Below the pieces are notes generated by a model. That model had not been told where the DNA came from and made no database searches. It worked only from the letters and a program-made list of their open reading frames with translations. The translations under genes were made by a program, and so were the position numbers. Positions 1 through 7,541 of a stretch of 64,000 bases of DNA are shown one piece after another. Location: positions 1 to 64,000 of the forward strand of contig JBAYZS010000005.1 in assembly GCA_041672395.1 (NCBI GenBank), given 5' to 3'. The stretch comes from UBA5287 sp041672395 (GTDB lineage: Bacteria; Bacteroidota; Bacteroidia; Bacteroidales; Dysgonomonadaceae). Position 1 is the stretch's first letter; every line of letters begins with the position of its first letter.

Positions 1-204
1 GTGAAGTATCGTTAGGGCAAAAACCAGGGAGTTGTATTAATCAGGAAATTGCAACATGCCTATCCTTACCTATATGCTGAAGATTTACAAGTTTATCGAA
101 AGAAAAGTTTAATAAAAACCTACGATTCTTGTCAGAAGTTGTGCCACAAACTCCGTCGCTGCCTGTAGTATGAATATTAACATGTGCGACCGATTGATAA
201 GTTG

Positions 205-272
205 AAAATCACGCCAAATGCCACATCAAAATCACGCCAAATGCCATATTGAAATCGCGCCAAATGTAACAT
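205..272. repeat. Three tandem 23-bp repeats, core ATCRCGCCAAATG
   Basis: Copies begin at about 205, 228 and 251, spaced exactly 23 bp apart. Each contains AAATC(A/G)CGCCAAATG followed by an A/T/C-rich end; the third copy is the most diverged. The array ends about 18 bp before the putative -33 element of the downstream ATPase gene. It could be an operator array, or multiple transposase-binding repeats left from the end of an IS21-like element. The sequence alone does not decide this. Confidence 0.7.
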
Positions 273-289
273 TTATATTCAATATATTA

Positions 290-318
290 TTGTTTATCAA
301 ATTTATGCGTTATTTTTG
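290..318 (+). promoter_or_regulatory. Bacteroidota-type promoter for the DUF4143 ATPase
   Basis: The -7 element TATTTTTG (311-318) matches the TAnnTTTG consensus. A TTG lies at 290-292 with an 18-bp spacer, one base shorter than usual. The start codon follows at 345. Confidence 0.45.
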
Positions 319-344
319 CAGAGAATAATCAAACTCGTTTTGTA

Positions 345-1622
345 ATGAAATATAAACAACGAATAGCAGACCAAATTCTGGCTGACAAATTAGAAGCTAT
401 GGGAGCCGTTTTAATAGAAGGACCTAAATATTGCGGAAAAACCACATTAGCATATCAACAAGCAAAAAGTGTGTTATTTATGGCAGACCCAGATGCAAAA
501 GAGCAAAATTTAGCACTAGCCAAAACAAACATAAAAAGATTACTTCAAGGCGAGACTCCACGGCTGATTGATGAATGGCAGATGGCACCTCAGTTTTGGG
601 ATGCTGTTCGTAATGAAGTTGATAAACGAAATGATGATGGACAGTTTATATTGACCGGCTCTGCAGTTCCTCCTAATACAGAAGAGATATTTCATACTGG
701 GACTGGACGGATGTCATGGTTGAAATTACGAACCATGAGTCTTTGGGAATCAGAAGACTCAACTGGAGATGTAAGTATAGGAGCTCTCTTTAAATCAGCA
801 GATAACGTTGATGGAGAAAGCCATATCGATATAGACAAATTGGCATTTCTAACTTGCCGAGGAGGATGGCCAAAATCTATTATGAAGAAAAGCGAGAGAG
901 CATCCTTGATCCAGGCAAACGAATATTACGAAGCTGTTACTAGATATGACATTTCTAGAGTAGATAACGTGGAACGTGATCATGAATTAGCAAAAAGACT
1001 CATGCGTTCATATGCAAGGAATCAAGGCTCTCAAGCGAGTGCCGGTACAATTCTTGCAGACATAAAAGCTAACGAAAGTGATAAATTGAGCGAGAATACT
1101 ATATATGCATACATAAAAGCCTTGAAAAAAATATTTGTTATTGAAGATTCTCTGGCTTGGAATCCAAATTTACGTAGCAAAACAGCCATTAGAACATCGG
1201 ACACACGTTATTTTACTGATCCTTCTATTGCTACAGCAGCTTTGGGATTGGGACCTGATGATCTTCTAAATGATTTAAACACATTTGGTTTGTTTTTCGA
1301 AACACTTTGCGTAAGAGATCTACGTGTTTATGCTGATGCACTAAACGGAACAGTATATCACTATCGTGATAAAAATTCTTTGGAATGTGATGCTGTTATA
1401 CATTTGAGAAACGGTTATTATGGACTCATTGAAATAAAACTGGGCGGTAACGATCTTATAAATGAAGGAGCCAACACATTAAAGAAACTAGCCAGTATAA
1501 TAGATACTACAAAAATGAAAGCACCATCGTTTCTTATGGTATTGACCGGCGTAGGAAATTTTGCATACAAACGCTCTGAAGATGGTGTGCTTGTAGTACC
1601 TATAGGTTGTTTAAAAAACTAA
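345..1622 (+). CDS. AAA-type ATP-binding protein, AAA_14/DUF4143 family
   Basis: The 425-residue protein has a Walker A motif GPKYCGKTT (residues 26-34), a Walker B-like RLIDEW, and the family-typical LTGSA stretch that follows it. The C-terminal half fits DUF4143 and contains a PD-(D/E)xK-like pattern, ECDAVI followed about ten residues later by IEIK, which resembles nuclease-fold cores. These ATPases are widespread and often mobile in Bacteroidota and anaerobes. Their substrate is not established; links to defence or stress have been suggested only by context. The gene stands alone, preceded by the 23-bp repeat array and its own promoter. Family assignment is firm, function unknown. Confidence 0.9.
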   Translation: MKYKQRIADQILADKLEAMGAVLIEGPKYCGKTTLAYQQAKSVLFMADPDAKEQNLALAKTNIKRLLQGETPRLIDEWQMAPQFWDAVRNEVDKRNDDGQFILTGSAVPPNTEEIFHTGTGRMSWLKLRTMSLWESEDSTGDVSIGALFKSADNVDGESHIDIDKLAFLTCRGGWPKSIMKKSERASLIQANEYYEAVTRYDISRVDNVERDHELAKRLMRSYARNQGSQASAGTILADIKANESDKLSENTIYAYIKALKKIFVIEDSLAWNPNLRSKTAIRTSDTRYFTDPSIATAALGLGPDDLLNDLNTFGLFFETLCVRDLRVYADALNGTVYHYRDKNSLECDAVIHLRNGYYGLIEIKLGGNDLINEGANTLKKLASIIDTTKMKAPSFLMVLTGVGNFAYKRSEDGVLVVPIGCLKN

Positions 1623-1745
1623 TATAGAACTCACTAAATAATTTCAATTAAGACAAACAGTTTCTGCTATTCAATTTTTATTCTATTGACAGGACAATAG
1701 TTGTGGATTTTTATTCTATGTACAAAACAAAAAAAAGTTTTATTA

Positions 1746-2516
1746 TTATAAACGACTATCAATCCACCTCTCTAATTTTCTCTTTTGAATGCCGTGATAA
1801 ATATCATAAATAAACGGGAAAACATTCATCAAGTAGAGAATGGGTTTGATAAACGGAAAAGGATAAACCCGTTTCTTGTTTTTGCTAATACCTTTGAGTA
1901 TTGCTTTTACTACAGTATCGGTTTTTTGATGTGGCCATGGCATGCAAGCATTTTCTCCTGCACGATTAAAAAATTCAGTATAAGTAGCCACTGGATATAC
2001 CATCATCAAACGCCCATTTTCAGGCATTTCGTACTGCATGGCTGTATTGAAACCATCTAAAGCAAATTTAGTACCAGTATATAATGAAAAACCCGGAAAA
2101 GGGAGTTTTCCAATGACTGAACATGAGATAATTACCATAAATTCAGAAGTCTTGTTTAGCTCAATCATTCTTGTCAGTGAATAAATTGGCGAAACAACAT
2201 TAGTTGCAAAAATATTATTTACATGTTGCCACGAAGCCTTTCCGAGTTTTTCGTAATAAGAATATCCAGCATTTGCAAAGAAAATGTCTATCCCGTTCAT
2301 CTTTTCAATGGCAAATTTGAACATGCTGTCCATCTCCTCTTCTTTTGAAACGTCTGCTCTAAATGGAATTATGTTTTCTGCTTGAGGAACATTTTCTATT
2401 TTTCTGCCTACTGCTATCAGTTGTGTATTCTTGATTTTTGAGATTACCTTTACCAGATGCAGTCCTATTCCCGAGGTTGCTCCGGTTATTACTATACGTT
2501 TATTTTCAAGATTCAT
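1746..2516 (-). CDS. Short-chain dehydrogenase/reductase (SDR)
   Basis: The 256-residue classical SDR has the cofactor motif TGATSGIG (residues 11-18), the NAG motif at 82-84, a candidate catalytic Ser at 131/133, and the YxxxK pair Tyr146/Lys150. It should catalyse NAD(P)-dependent oxidoreduction of an unidentified alcohol or ketone. The C-terminus (about 215-245) is hydrophobic with FPFIKPILYLMNVFPF, suggesting membrane association, as in SDRs acting on lipid-like substrates. It is a single gene on the minus strand with a -7-like box upstream at 2539-2546. The substrate cannot be inferred. Confidence 0.92.
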   Translation of the reverse strand: MNLENKRIVITGATSGIGLHLVKVISKIKNTQLIAVGRKIENVPQAENIIPFRADVSKEEEMDSMFKFAIEKMNGIDIFFANAGYSYYEKLGKASWQHVNNIFATNVVSPIYSLTRMIELNKTSEFMVIISCSVIGKLPFPGFSLYTGTKFALDGFNTAMQYEMPENGRLMMVYPVATYTEFFNRAGENACMPWPHQKTDTVVKAILKGISKNKKRVYPFPFIKPILYLMNVFPFIYDIYHGIQKRKLERWIDSRL

Positions 2517-2538
2517 TGGTGTGGAAGTTAATTTTAGT

Positions 2539-2546
2539 CAAAGATA
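2539..2546 (-). promoter_or_regulatory. Candidate -7 element for the SDR gene
   Basis: Read on the minus strand the sequence is TATCTTTG, matching TAnnTTTG, and it lies 23 bp before the start codon. No -33 TTG is found at the right distance, so confidence is limited. Confidence 0.35.
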
Positions 2547-2668
2547 AAAACAAATTTCATAGATTGATTATCTGTTGATTATGAAGGAAGATGTTATTAA
2601 GTCACTTATTGTCTTTAACAAGATAGAGCGAGGTTGAGAACTGTTTTTGAAATTAATTACATAAATAA

Positions 2669-2699
2669 TTTGCAATTACAGACACATTGTGTACATTTG
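2669..2699 (+). promoter_or_regulatory. Consensus Bacteroidota promoter for the AbiEi-like gene
   Basis: TTTG (2669-2672), a 19-bp spacer, then TACATTTG (2692-2699), a full match to TTTG-N19-21-TAnnTTTG. Transcription should start near 2705. This decides the gene start: an upstream TTG at 2687 would lie inside the promoter, so the in-frame TTG at 2717 is preferred. Confidence 0.65.
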
Positions 2700-2716
2700 T
2701 GCAAAATATTTATGGT

Positions 2717-3517
2717 TTGAATAAATCTAAGAAATACGAGTATATTGATGAATATCTGCTTAATATAAGATCCAAGGGTAGATTTTCATTTACTTTTGAG
2801 GAGTTGAAAAATACATTTGATTCTTCAGAGCAAGCTATTCGCAAGAAAATTTCTCGATTAAAGGCTGATAATAAGATTGCTATTGTCCGAAAGGATTTTT
2901 ATATAGTTATTCCCCCTGAATATTCAGATAAGGGCACTCTCCCTCTGTATTTGTATATTGACGATTTAATGAATTATTTAGATCGTGAATATTATATTGG
3001 GTTATATTCTGCTGCAGCTCTTTATGGAGCAGCTCACCAACAACCTATGGAGTATCAGATCATTGTGCAAAAGTCAATGAGAGATTTTGTGGTAGGAGAT
3101 ACAAAGATTAATTTCTTTTTTCGTAAAACGTGGAAACAAGATAATATCGAGAAAAAGAAATCAGCTGCCGGATATTTTAATGTTTCATCTCCAGAGTTAA
3201 CAGCATTGGATTTCATGTCCTTCAATGGAAAAATTGGAGGTATTTCCCGGATTGTTACGATTTTGGAAGAACTTATTGAAGAAATGAAACCTTCGCGGAT
3301 GTATAAAACTGCATCAACATATCCTCAGAATTCTGCTTTACAGCGTCTTGGATATCTGTTAGGCAAAATATTCAATAGAGAAGACCTGGCAAAATCTATT
3401 CGACGTGTATTAAAAGTAAAATCTACACAGAATGTGCTGTTAGCTATTGCTTCTCCTAAAAAGGGGAACATTGACAGATATTGGAAAGTGGATGTAAATA
3501 TTGAAATATGCAGTTGA
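2717..3517 (+). CDS. AbiEi-family antitoxin-like transcriptional regulator, apparently orphan
   Basis: The N-terminus (about residues 10-60) is a winged-helix domain with SFTFEELKNTF and AIRKKISRL, followed by the AbiEi antitoxin region containing ALYGAAHQQP and SPELTALDFM. In type IV AbiE systems this protein represses its operon and counteracts the AbiEii nucleotidyltransferase toxin encoded directly downstream. Here no AbiEii gene follows; the next gene is an rRNA methyltransferase. A 15-codon ORF begins with an ATG at 3508, overlapping the 3' end as an AbiEii start usually would, but stops at 3555. The frame is open back to a TTG at 2687, but a consensus promoter covers 2669-2699, so TTG 2717 is the likelier start (266 residues). 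Family confident, start uncertain. Confidence 0.8.
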   Translation: MNKSKKYEYIDEYLLNIRSKGRFSFTFEELKNTFDSSEQAIRKKISRLKADNKIAIVRKDFYIVIPPEYSDKGTLPLYLYIDDLMNYLDREYYIGLYSAAALYGAAHQQPMEYQIIVQKSMRDFVVGDTKINFFFRKTWKQDNIEKKKSAAGYFNVSSPELTALDFMSFNGKIGGISRIVTILEELIEEMKPSRMYKTASTYPQNSALQRLGYLLGKIFNREDLAKSIRRVLKVKSTQNVLLAIASPKKGNIDRYWKVDVNIEICS

Positions 3518-3589
3518 AAATAGAAATCAATATGCGTGAGCATTTAGTGTTCTAATTTATTCTAATCAATTCAAAATAAAATATAGGCA

Positions 3590-4987
3590 ATGCAACTACC
3601 AGTTGATTTTGTTCAATCCATTCAAACCCTTTTGGGAAATGAATCTGAAAATTTATTATCTTCAATAGGTGAAGAAACCCCTGTTAGTATTCGTTTGAAT
3701 CCTTTTAAAATGCAACGAAACAGTAAGGAGTTTTCTTTTCCTGCAGAACAAGTACCATGGTCGCAACAGGGTTTTTATTTGAATGAGCGTCCTGCTTTTA
3801 CATTTGATCCATTGTTTCATTCAGGATATTATTATGTGCAAGAAGCTTCTTCGATGTTTATTGAATATGTAACCAGAAAGTTGGTACAAGAACCAGTAAA
3901 TTGTCTTGATTTGTGCGCAGCTCCGGGTGGAAAATCAGTTAGTCTGCTGTCGGCTTTACCCGAAGGAAGTTTTTTGGTAAGTAACGAGATAATTCGATCG
4001 CGCGCAAATATATTATCCGAAAATATCATTAAGTTTGGAAGTCCAAACACATTGGTAAGCAACAATGCTCCTAAAGATTTTGCGAATCTTACGCATTTTT
4101 TTGATATACTTTTGATTGATGCACCTTGTTCCGGCGAGGGAATGTTTCGAAAAGATCCGGTAGCTATTGAGGAATGGTCTATGAACAATGTGAAAATGTG
4201 TGCTGCCCGTCAGAAAGATATTCTCCGAGATGTTTGGTCGGCTTTAAAGCCAGGGGGATTGCTCATTTACAGTACTTGTACCTATAATTTAGAAGAAGAT
4301 GAGGAGAATGCTCGATGGATATCTAAAGAATTAGGTGCAGAATTCATAGAAGTAGAAACGTTGCCAGAGTGGAGAATATCTCTTTCGCTTGACGGAACGC
4401 CAGGCTGTTATCGTTTTTTTCCACATAAAACAAAAGGCGAGGGATTATTTGTAGCCCTGCTTCGTAAGTCGTCTACAGAAGAGTGTTCAGGCACTATTCA
4501 GCGCAAAAAAGACAAGAAAAGGGCAACTCCTTTTTTGAAAAACACAGAGTTCTATAGTCGTTTTTTGAAAAACGCCGATGATTTTGATTTTTTTGAGGAT
4601 AGCAATCATATCATTTCTGTACCAAAAAGTCATTCAGAAAAAATTCTAATGTTACGGGAACATTTGAAAACTGTTTCATTTGGAATTGAAATTGGAGAAG
4701 TGAAAGGTAAAGATTTTATTCCAGCTCATGTGTTGGCGATGAGCATAGAATTAAATCAGAAAGCGATTTTAAAAGCAGAGCTTTCTTTTGAAGAAGCAAT
4801 AGCATATCTTAGAAAAGAAGCAATAAAGTTATACGACATATCAAAAGGTTATGTTTTAGTCACATATAAGAATGAGCCGCTTGGATTTGTAAAGAATTTG
4901 GGCAATAGATCCAACAATTTGTATCCTCAGGAGTGGCGTATTCGGAGTGGTTATTTACCTGTAAACGCGCAAAGTTTTCTGAAATAA
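3590..4987 (+). CDS. RsmB/RsmF-type rRNA (cytosine-C5) methyltransferase
   Basis: The 465-residue protein carries the SAM-binding LDLCAAPGGKS motif (about residues 106-116) and the two signature cysteines, Cys180 in DAPCSGEGMFRKDP and Cys230 in STCTYN. These mark the NOL1/NOP2/Sun family, which methylates cytosine C5 in rRNA or tRNA. The C-terminal about 150 residues (ending in LYPQEWRIRSGY) fit the RNA-binding extension seen in RsmF-like enzymes. It lies 72 bp after the AbiEi-like gene with no clear promoter between them. The exact RNA target is not readable from sequence. Confidence 0.93.
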   Translation: MQLPVDFVQSIQTLLGNESENLLSSIGEETPVSIRLNPFKMQRNSKEFSFPAEQVPWSQQGFYLNERPAFTFDPLFHSGYYYVQEASSMFIEYVTRKLVQEPVNCLDLCAAPGGKSVSLLSALPEGSFLVSNEIIRSRANILSENIIKFGSPNTLVSNNAPKDFANLTHFFDILLIDAPCSGEGMFRKDPVAIEEWSMNNVKMCAARQKDILRDVWSALKPGGLLIYSTCTYNLEEDEENARWISKELGAEFIEVETLPEWRISLSLDGTPGCYRFFPHKTKGEGLFVALLRKSSTEECSGTIQRKKDKKRATPFLKNTEFYSRFLKNADDFDFFEDSNHIISVPKSHSEKILMLREHLKTVSFGIEIGEVKGKDFIPAHVLAMSIELNQKAILKAELSFEEAIAYLRKEAIKLYDISKGYVLVTYKNEPLGFVKNLGNRSNNLYPQEWRIRSGYLPVNAQSFLK

Positions 4988-5070
4988 AGGAATAATGTTT
5001 TAAGATCTAAATGAATCATCTAAATAATGTACAGTAAATGCATGATTATTTGAAAAATAATGTCGTTAAA

Positions 5071-5102
5071 TTTGATAAAATACAATTCAATTACTATATT
5101 TG
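5071..5102 (+). promoter_or_regulatory. Consensus promoter for the coiled-coil/zapA genes
   Basis: TTTG (5071-5074), a 20-bp spacer and TATATTTG (5095-5102) match the Bacteroidota housekeeping promoter. The first start codon follows 20 bp downstream at 5123. Confidence 0.65.
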
Positions 5103-5122
5103 CGTGAATTTTTGTTTTTTCT

Positions 5123-5413
5123 ATGGCTACCGAACATCAAAAATTGTTGATTGATCTTGAAGTCCGTGTAAAACAGTTGATGGTTTTATGCGATAGGTTG
5201 AAAGATGAAAATATGCGTTTGAAAAATGACGCACGTTTAAAGCAAAAAAAGATTGATTCCATAAATGATGAATTCAGTCAATTGAAAACAAAATACGATA
5301 ATTTAAAAATGGTAAGAACAATTACCGCAGCTTCTGTGGATGTTGAACAAGCGCAAAAGAAATTATCGGGATTGGTGCAAGAAGTTGATAAATGCATAAA
5401 TTTACTCAAATGA
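5123..5413 (+). CDS. Small coiled-coil protein, partner gene of zapA
   Basis: The 96-residue protein is almost wholly predicted coiled coil (heptad-like leucines and charged residues from about 5 to 62, for example KLLIDLEVRVKQL and KDENMRLKNDARLK). There is a short hydrophilic C-terminus and no signal peptide. It lies 25 bp upstream of zapA and shares its promoter. Size, coiled-coil character and neighbourhood resemble a ZapB-like division factor, but that is inference only. The start is supported by the promoter 20 bp upstream. Confidence 0.75.
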   Translation: MATEHQKLLIDLEVRVKQLMVLCDRLKDENMRLKNDARLKQKKIDSINDEFSQLKTKYDNLKMVRTITAASVDVEQAQKKLSGLVQEVDKCINLLK

Positions 5414-5438
5414 AAAATCTCATTAAAAAATTTATGGC

Positions 5439-5744
5439 ATGACAGACGAAAAATTTCAATTAACATTGACTATTGACGGCAGGAAATATCCGCTTAAGAT
5501 CAATCGATCAGAAGAGGAAGCATTCAGAAATGCCGAAAAGCAACTCAATACTAAAATAAACCAATACAGGGCTAAGTTTGGAGATGAATCTTCGAAAATG
5601 ACAGCTCAGGATTTTATGGCGATGACCGCCATTCAGGCATTGGTAGAAAATTTTACGCTTGGTGAAAAAAATTATACACAACCCATTGAAGATAAGATTC
5701 ATTTGCTGATTGAAGAGATGGATACTTATTTGAGAGAGCAATAA
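5439..5744 (+). CDS. zapA: Cell division protein ZapA
   Basis: The 101-residue protein has the ZapA N-terminal beta region (LTLTIDGRKYPLKI) and a long C-terminal helix with the conserved KMTAQDFMAMTAIQAL segment. ZapA binds and bundles FtsZ filaments at the division site in the cytoplasm. It directly follows the coiled-coil gene, probably in one transcript, and precedes rny by about 170 bp. Length is normal for the family. Confidence 0.9.
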   Translation: MTDEKFQLTLTIDGRKYPLKINRSEEEAFRNAEKQLNTKINQYRAKFGDESSKMTAQDFMAMTAIQALVENFTLGEKNYTQPIEDKIHLLIEEMDTYLREQ

Positions 5745-5913
5745 TTTTTCACGACTTCTTATATATGCACCTTTTTTACGGACTGTTTTATTGGTTTGTA
5801 AAAATGAGTGCTGTTTTTGTTTTTTGTACTATAGGAAATTAAAGTCAAATAGAATAAAAATGCACTGTTAACATTTGATTAACAGAGTTTTAATCACATT
5901 TAAAAATAATTAT

Positions 5914-7452
5914 ATGGGAATATTAGAAATAGTAATAGGGCTCGTCTGTTTGCTTATAGGCGCAGGTGTTGCCTGGCTTTTAATCATGAAGTCGACCAAT
6001 TCACGAGCACAAAAAATAGTGGATGATGCTACAAAAGATGCTGAGGTAATCAAGAAAAATAGATTACTGGAGGCAAAGGAAGAAATTCTGGAAATAAAAG
6101 CTGAAGTTGAGAAACAAGCTAATGCACGTACACAGAAAATGCAAGCTAACGAAAATCGTTTGAAACAACGAGAAATGACGCTTAACCAAAAACAGGATGA
6201 GCTGAATAAAAAAAACACAGAAATTGATGAAATAAAATCGAATCTGGAGAATCAGCATGAAATTCTGAACAGACGTAACCAGGAGGTGGAGAAGCTTCAC
6301 AGACAATCAGTTGAAAAATTGGAAACAGTATCAGGCTTGTCTGCTGATGAAGCTAAAGGGCGATTGATTGATTCGTTGAAAGATGAGGCCAAAACGGATG
6401 CTCAGTCTTATATCAACGACATTATGGATGAGGCTAAAATGACAGCCAATAAAGAGGCAAAACGTATTGTGGTTCAGACAATTCAGCGAGTAGCCACAGA
6501 GACATCAATAGAGAATGCTATCACTGTTTTTCATATTGATTCTGATGAGGTGAAAGGACGTATAATTGGTAGGGAAGGTCGTAATATCCGTGCTTTGGAA
6601 GCTGCGACAGGAGTTGAAATTGTGGTAGATGACACTCCTGAAGCAATTGTGATTTCAGGTTTTGATCCAGTACGTCGTGAAATTGCTCGTTTGTCGCTTC
6701 ATCAACTAGTTGCAGATGGTCGCATTCACCCTGCTCGTATTGAGGAGGTTGTCGCAAAAACCAAGAAACAAATTGAGGATGAGATAGTTGAAACAGGTAA
6801 AAGAACAGTTATCGATTTAGGAATCCATGGTTTACATCCAGAGCTAGTACGTCTGGTTGGAAAAATGAAATACCGTTCATCATATGGACAAAACCTGTTG
6901 CAGCATTCTCGTGAAACAGCAAATTTATGTGCAATTATGGCTTCAGAATTAGGTTTGAATCCTAAGAAAGCGAAACGTGCTGGATTGCTTCATGATATTG
7001 GGAAAGTTCCTGATGATGAACCAGAACTTCCGCATGCAGTGTTAGGAATGAAGTTAGCTGAGAAATATAAAGAAAAACCAGAGATTTACAATGCTATTGG
7101 TTCGCATCATGATGAAGTTGAAATGACCACTTTGCTTGCCCCTATTGTTCAGGTATGTGATGCCATTTCAGGTGCTCGTCCGGGTGCCCGTCGCGAAATT
7201 GTTGAGGCTTATATCAAACGATTGAACGACTTGGAAAATCTGGCGTTATCTTATCCAGGAGTAGTGAAAACTTATGCTATTCAGGCTGGTCGCGAATTAC
7301 GCGTAATTGTTGGTGCAGATAAGATTGATGATCAGGATACAGAAAAACTATCGAATGAGATTGCACGTAAAATTCAGACTGAAATGACTTATCCGGGACA
7401 GGTTAAAATCACTGTGATTCGTGAGACCCGTGCGGTTAGTTTTGCAAAATAA
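5914..7452 (+). CDS. rny: Ribonuclease Y
   Basis: This 512-residue endoribonuclease starts mRNA decay at the membrane. Order of parts: an N-terminal transmembrane helix (about residues 4-25), a long coiled coil rich in Lys/Glu (about 30-190), a KH domain with GRIIGREGRNIRALE, and an HD domain with LLHDIGKVPDDE. The C-terminus ends in the family-typical VIRETRAVSFAK. The frame is open upstream to a TTG at 5875, but ATG 5914 starts right before the membrane helix and is preferred. It is the last plus-strand gene before a bidirectional terminator. Confidence 0.97.
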   Translation: MGILEIVIGLVCLLIGAGVAWLLIMKSTNSRAQKIVDDATKDAEVIKKNRLLEAKEEILEIKAEVEKQANARTQKMQANENRLKQREMTLNQKQDELNKKNTEIDEIKSNLENQHEILNRRNQEVEKLHRQSVEKLETVSGLSADEAKGRLIDSLKDEAKTDAQSYINDIMDEAKMTANKEAKRIVVQTIQRVATETSIENAITVFHIDSDEVKGRIIGREGRNIRALEAATGVEIVVDDTPEAIVISGFDPVRREIARLSLHQLVADGRIHPARIEEVVAKTKKQIEDEIVETGKRTVIDLGIHGLHPELVRLVGKMKYRSSYGQNLLQHSRETANLCAIMASELGLNPKKAKRAGLLHDIGKVPDDEPELPHAVLGMKLAEKYKEKPEIYNAIGSHHDEVEMTTLLAPIVQVCDAISGARPGARREIVEAYIKRLNDLENLALSYPGVVKTYAIQAGRELRVIVGADKIDDQDTEKLSNEIARKIQTEMTYPGQVKITVIRETRAVSFAK

Positions 7453-7475
7453 ATTAGATAAAGTATATGTATAAA

Positions 7476-7509
7476 AAATGTCCGGTAAGTTAATACTTAT
7501 CGGACATTT
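7476..7509. terminator. Bidirectional terminator between rny and the repeat-rich lipoprotein gene
   Basis: Inverted repeat AAATGTCCGGTAAGT (7476-7490) / ACTTATCGGACATTT (7495-7509), a 15-bp stem with one G.T pair and a 4-base loop, followed by a T-rich run. It sits between convergent genes. Confidence 0.8.
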
Positions 7510-7541
7510 GATATTTTAGATATTTGTTGACTCTAATATTG

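Larger units (their letters stand above)
1..344. other. Gene-poor left edge with ORF remnant and tandem repeats
   Basis: No intact gene is seen. Frame 1 is open from base 16 to a stop at 166-168 (about 50 codons, no ATG start, preceded by an in-frame stop at 13-15). It could be the broken end of an older gene, but I do not recognise the peptide. Three 23-bp direct repeats follow at 205-272 and a promoter-like motif at 290-318, just before the ATPase gene. Confidence 0.4.

Noticed and set aside
205..272. CRISPR array
   Set aside because: The 23-bp units are directly adjacent without distinct spacers, and no cas genes are near.
5745..5913. Possible 6S RNA after zapA
   Set aside because: In Proteobacteria ssrS lies here, but this spacer is AT-rich and I see no long bulged hairpin.
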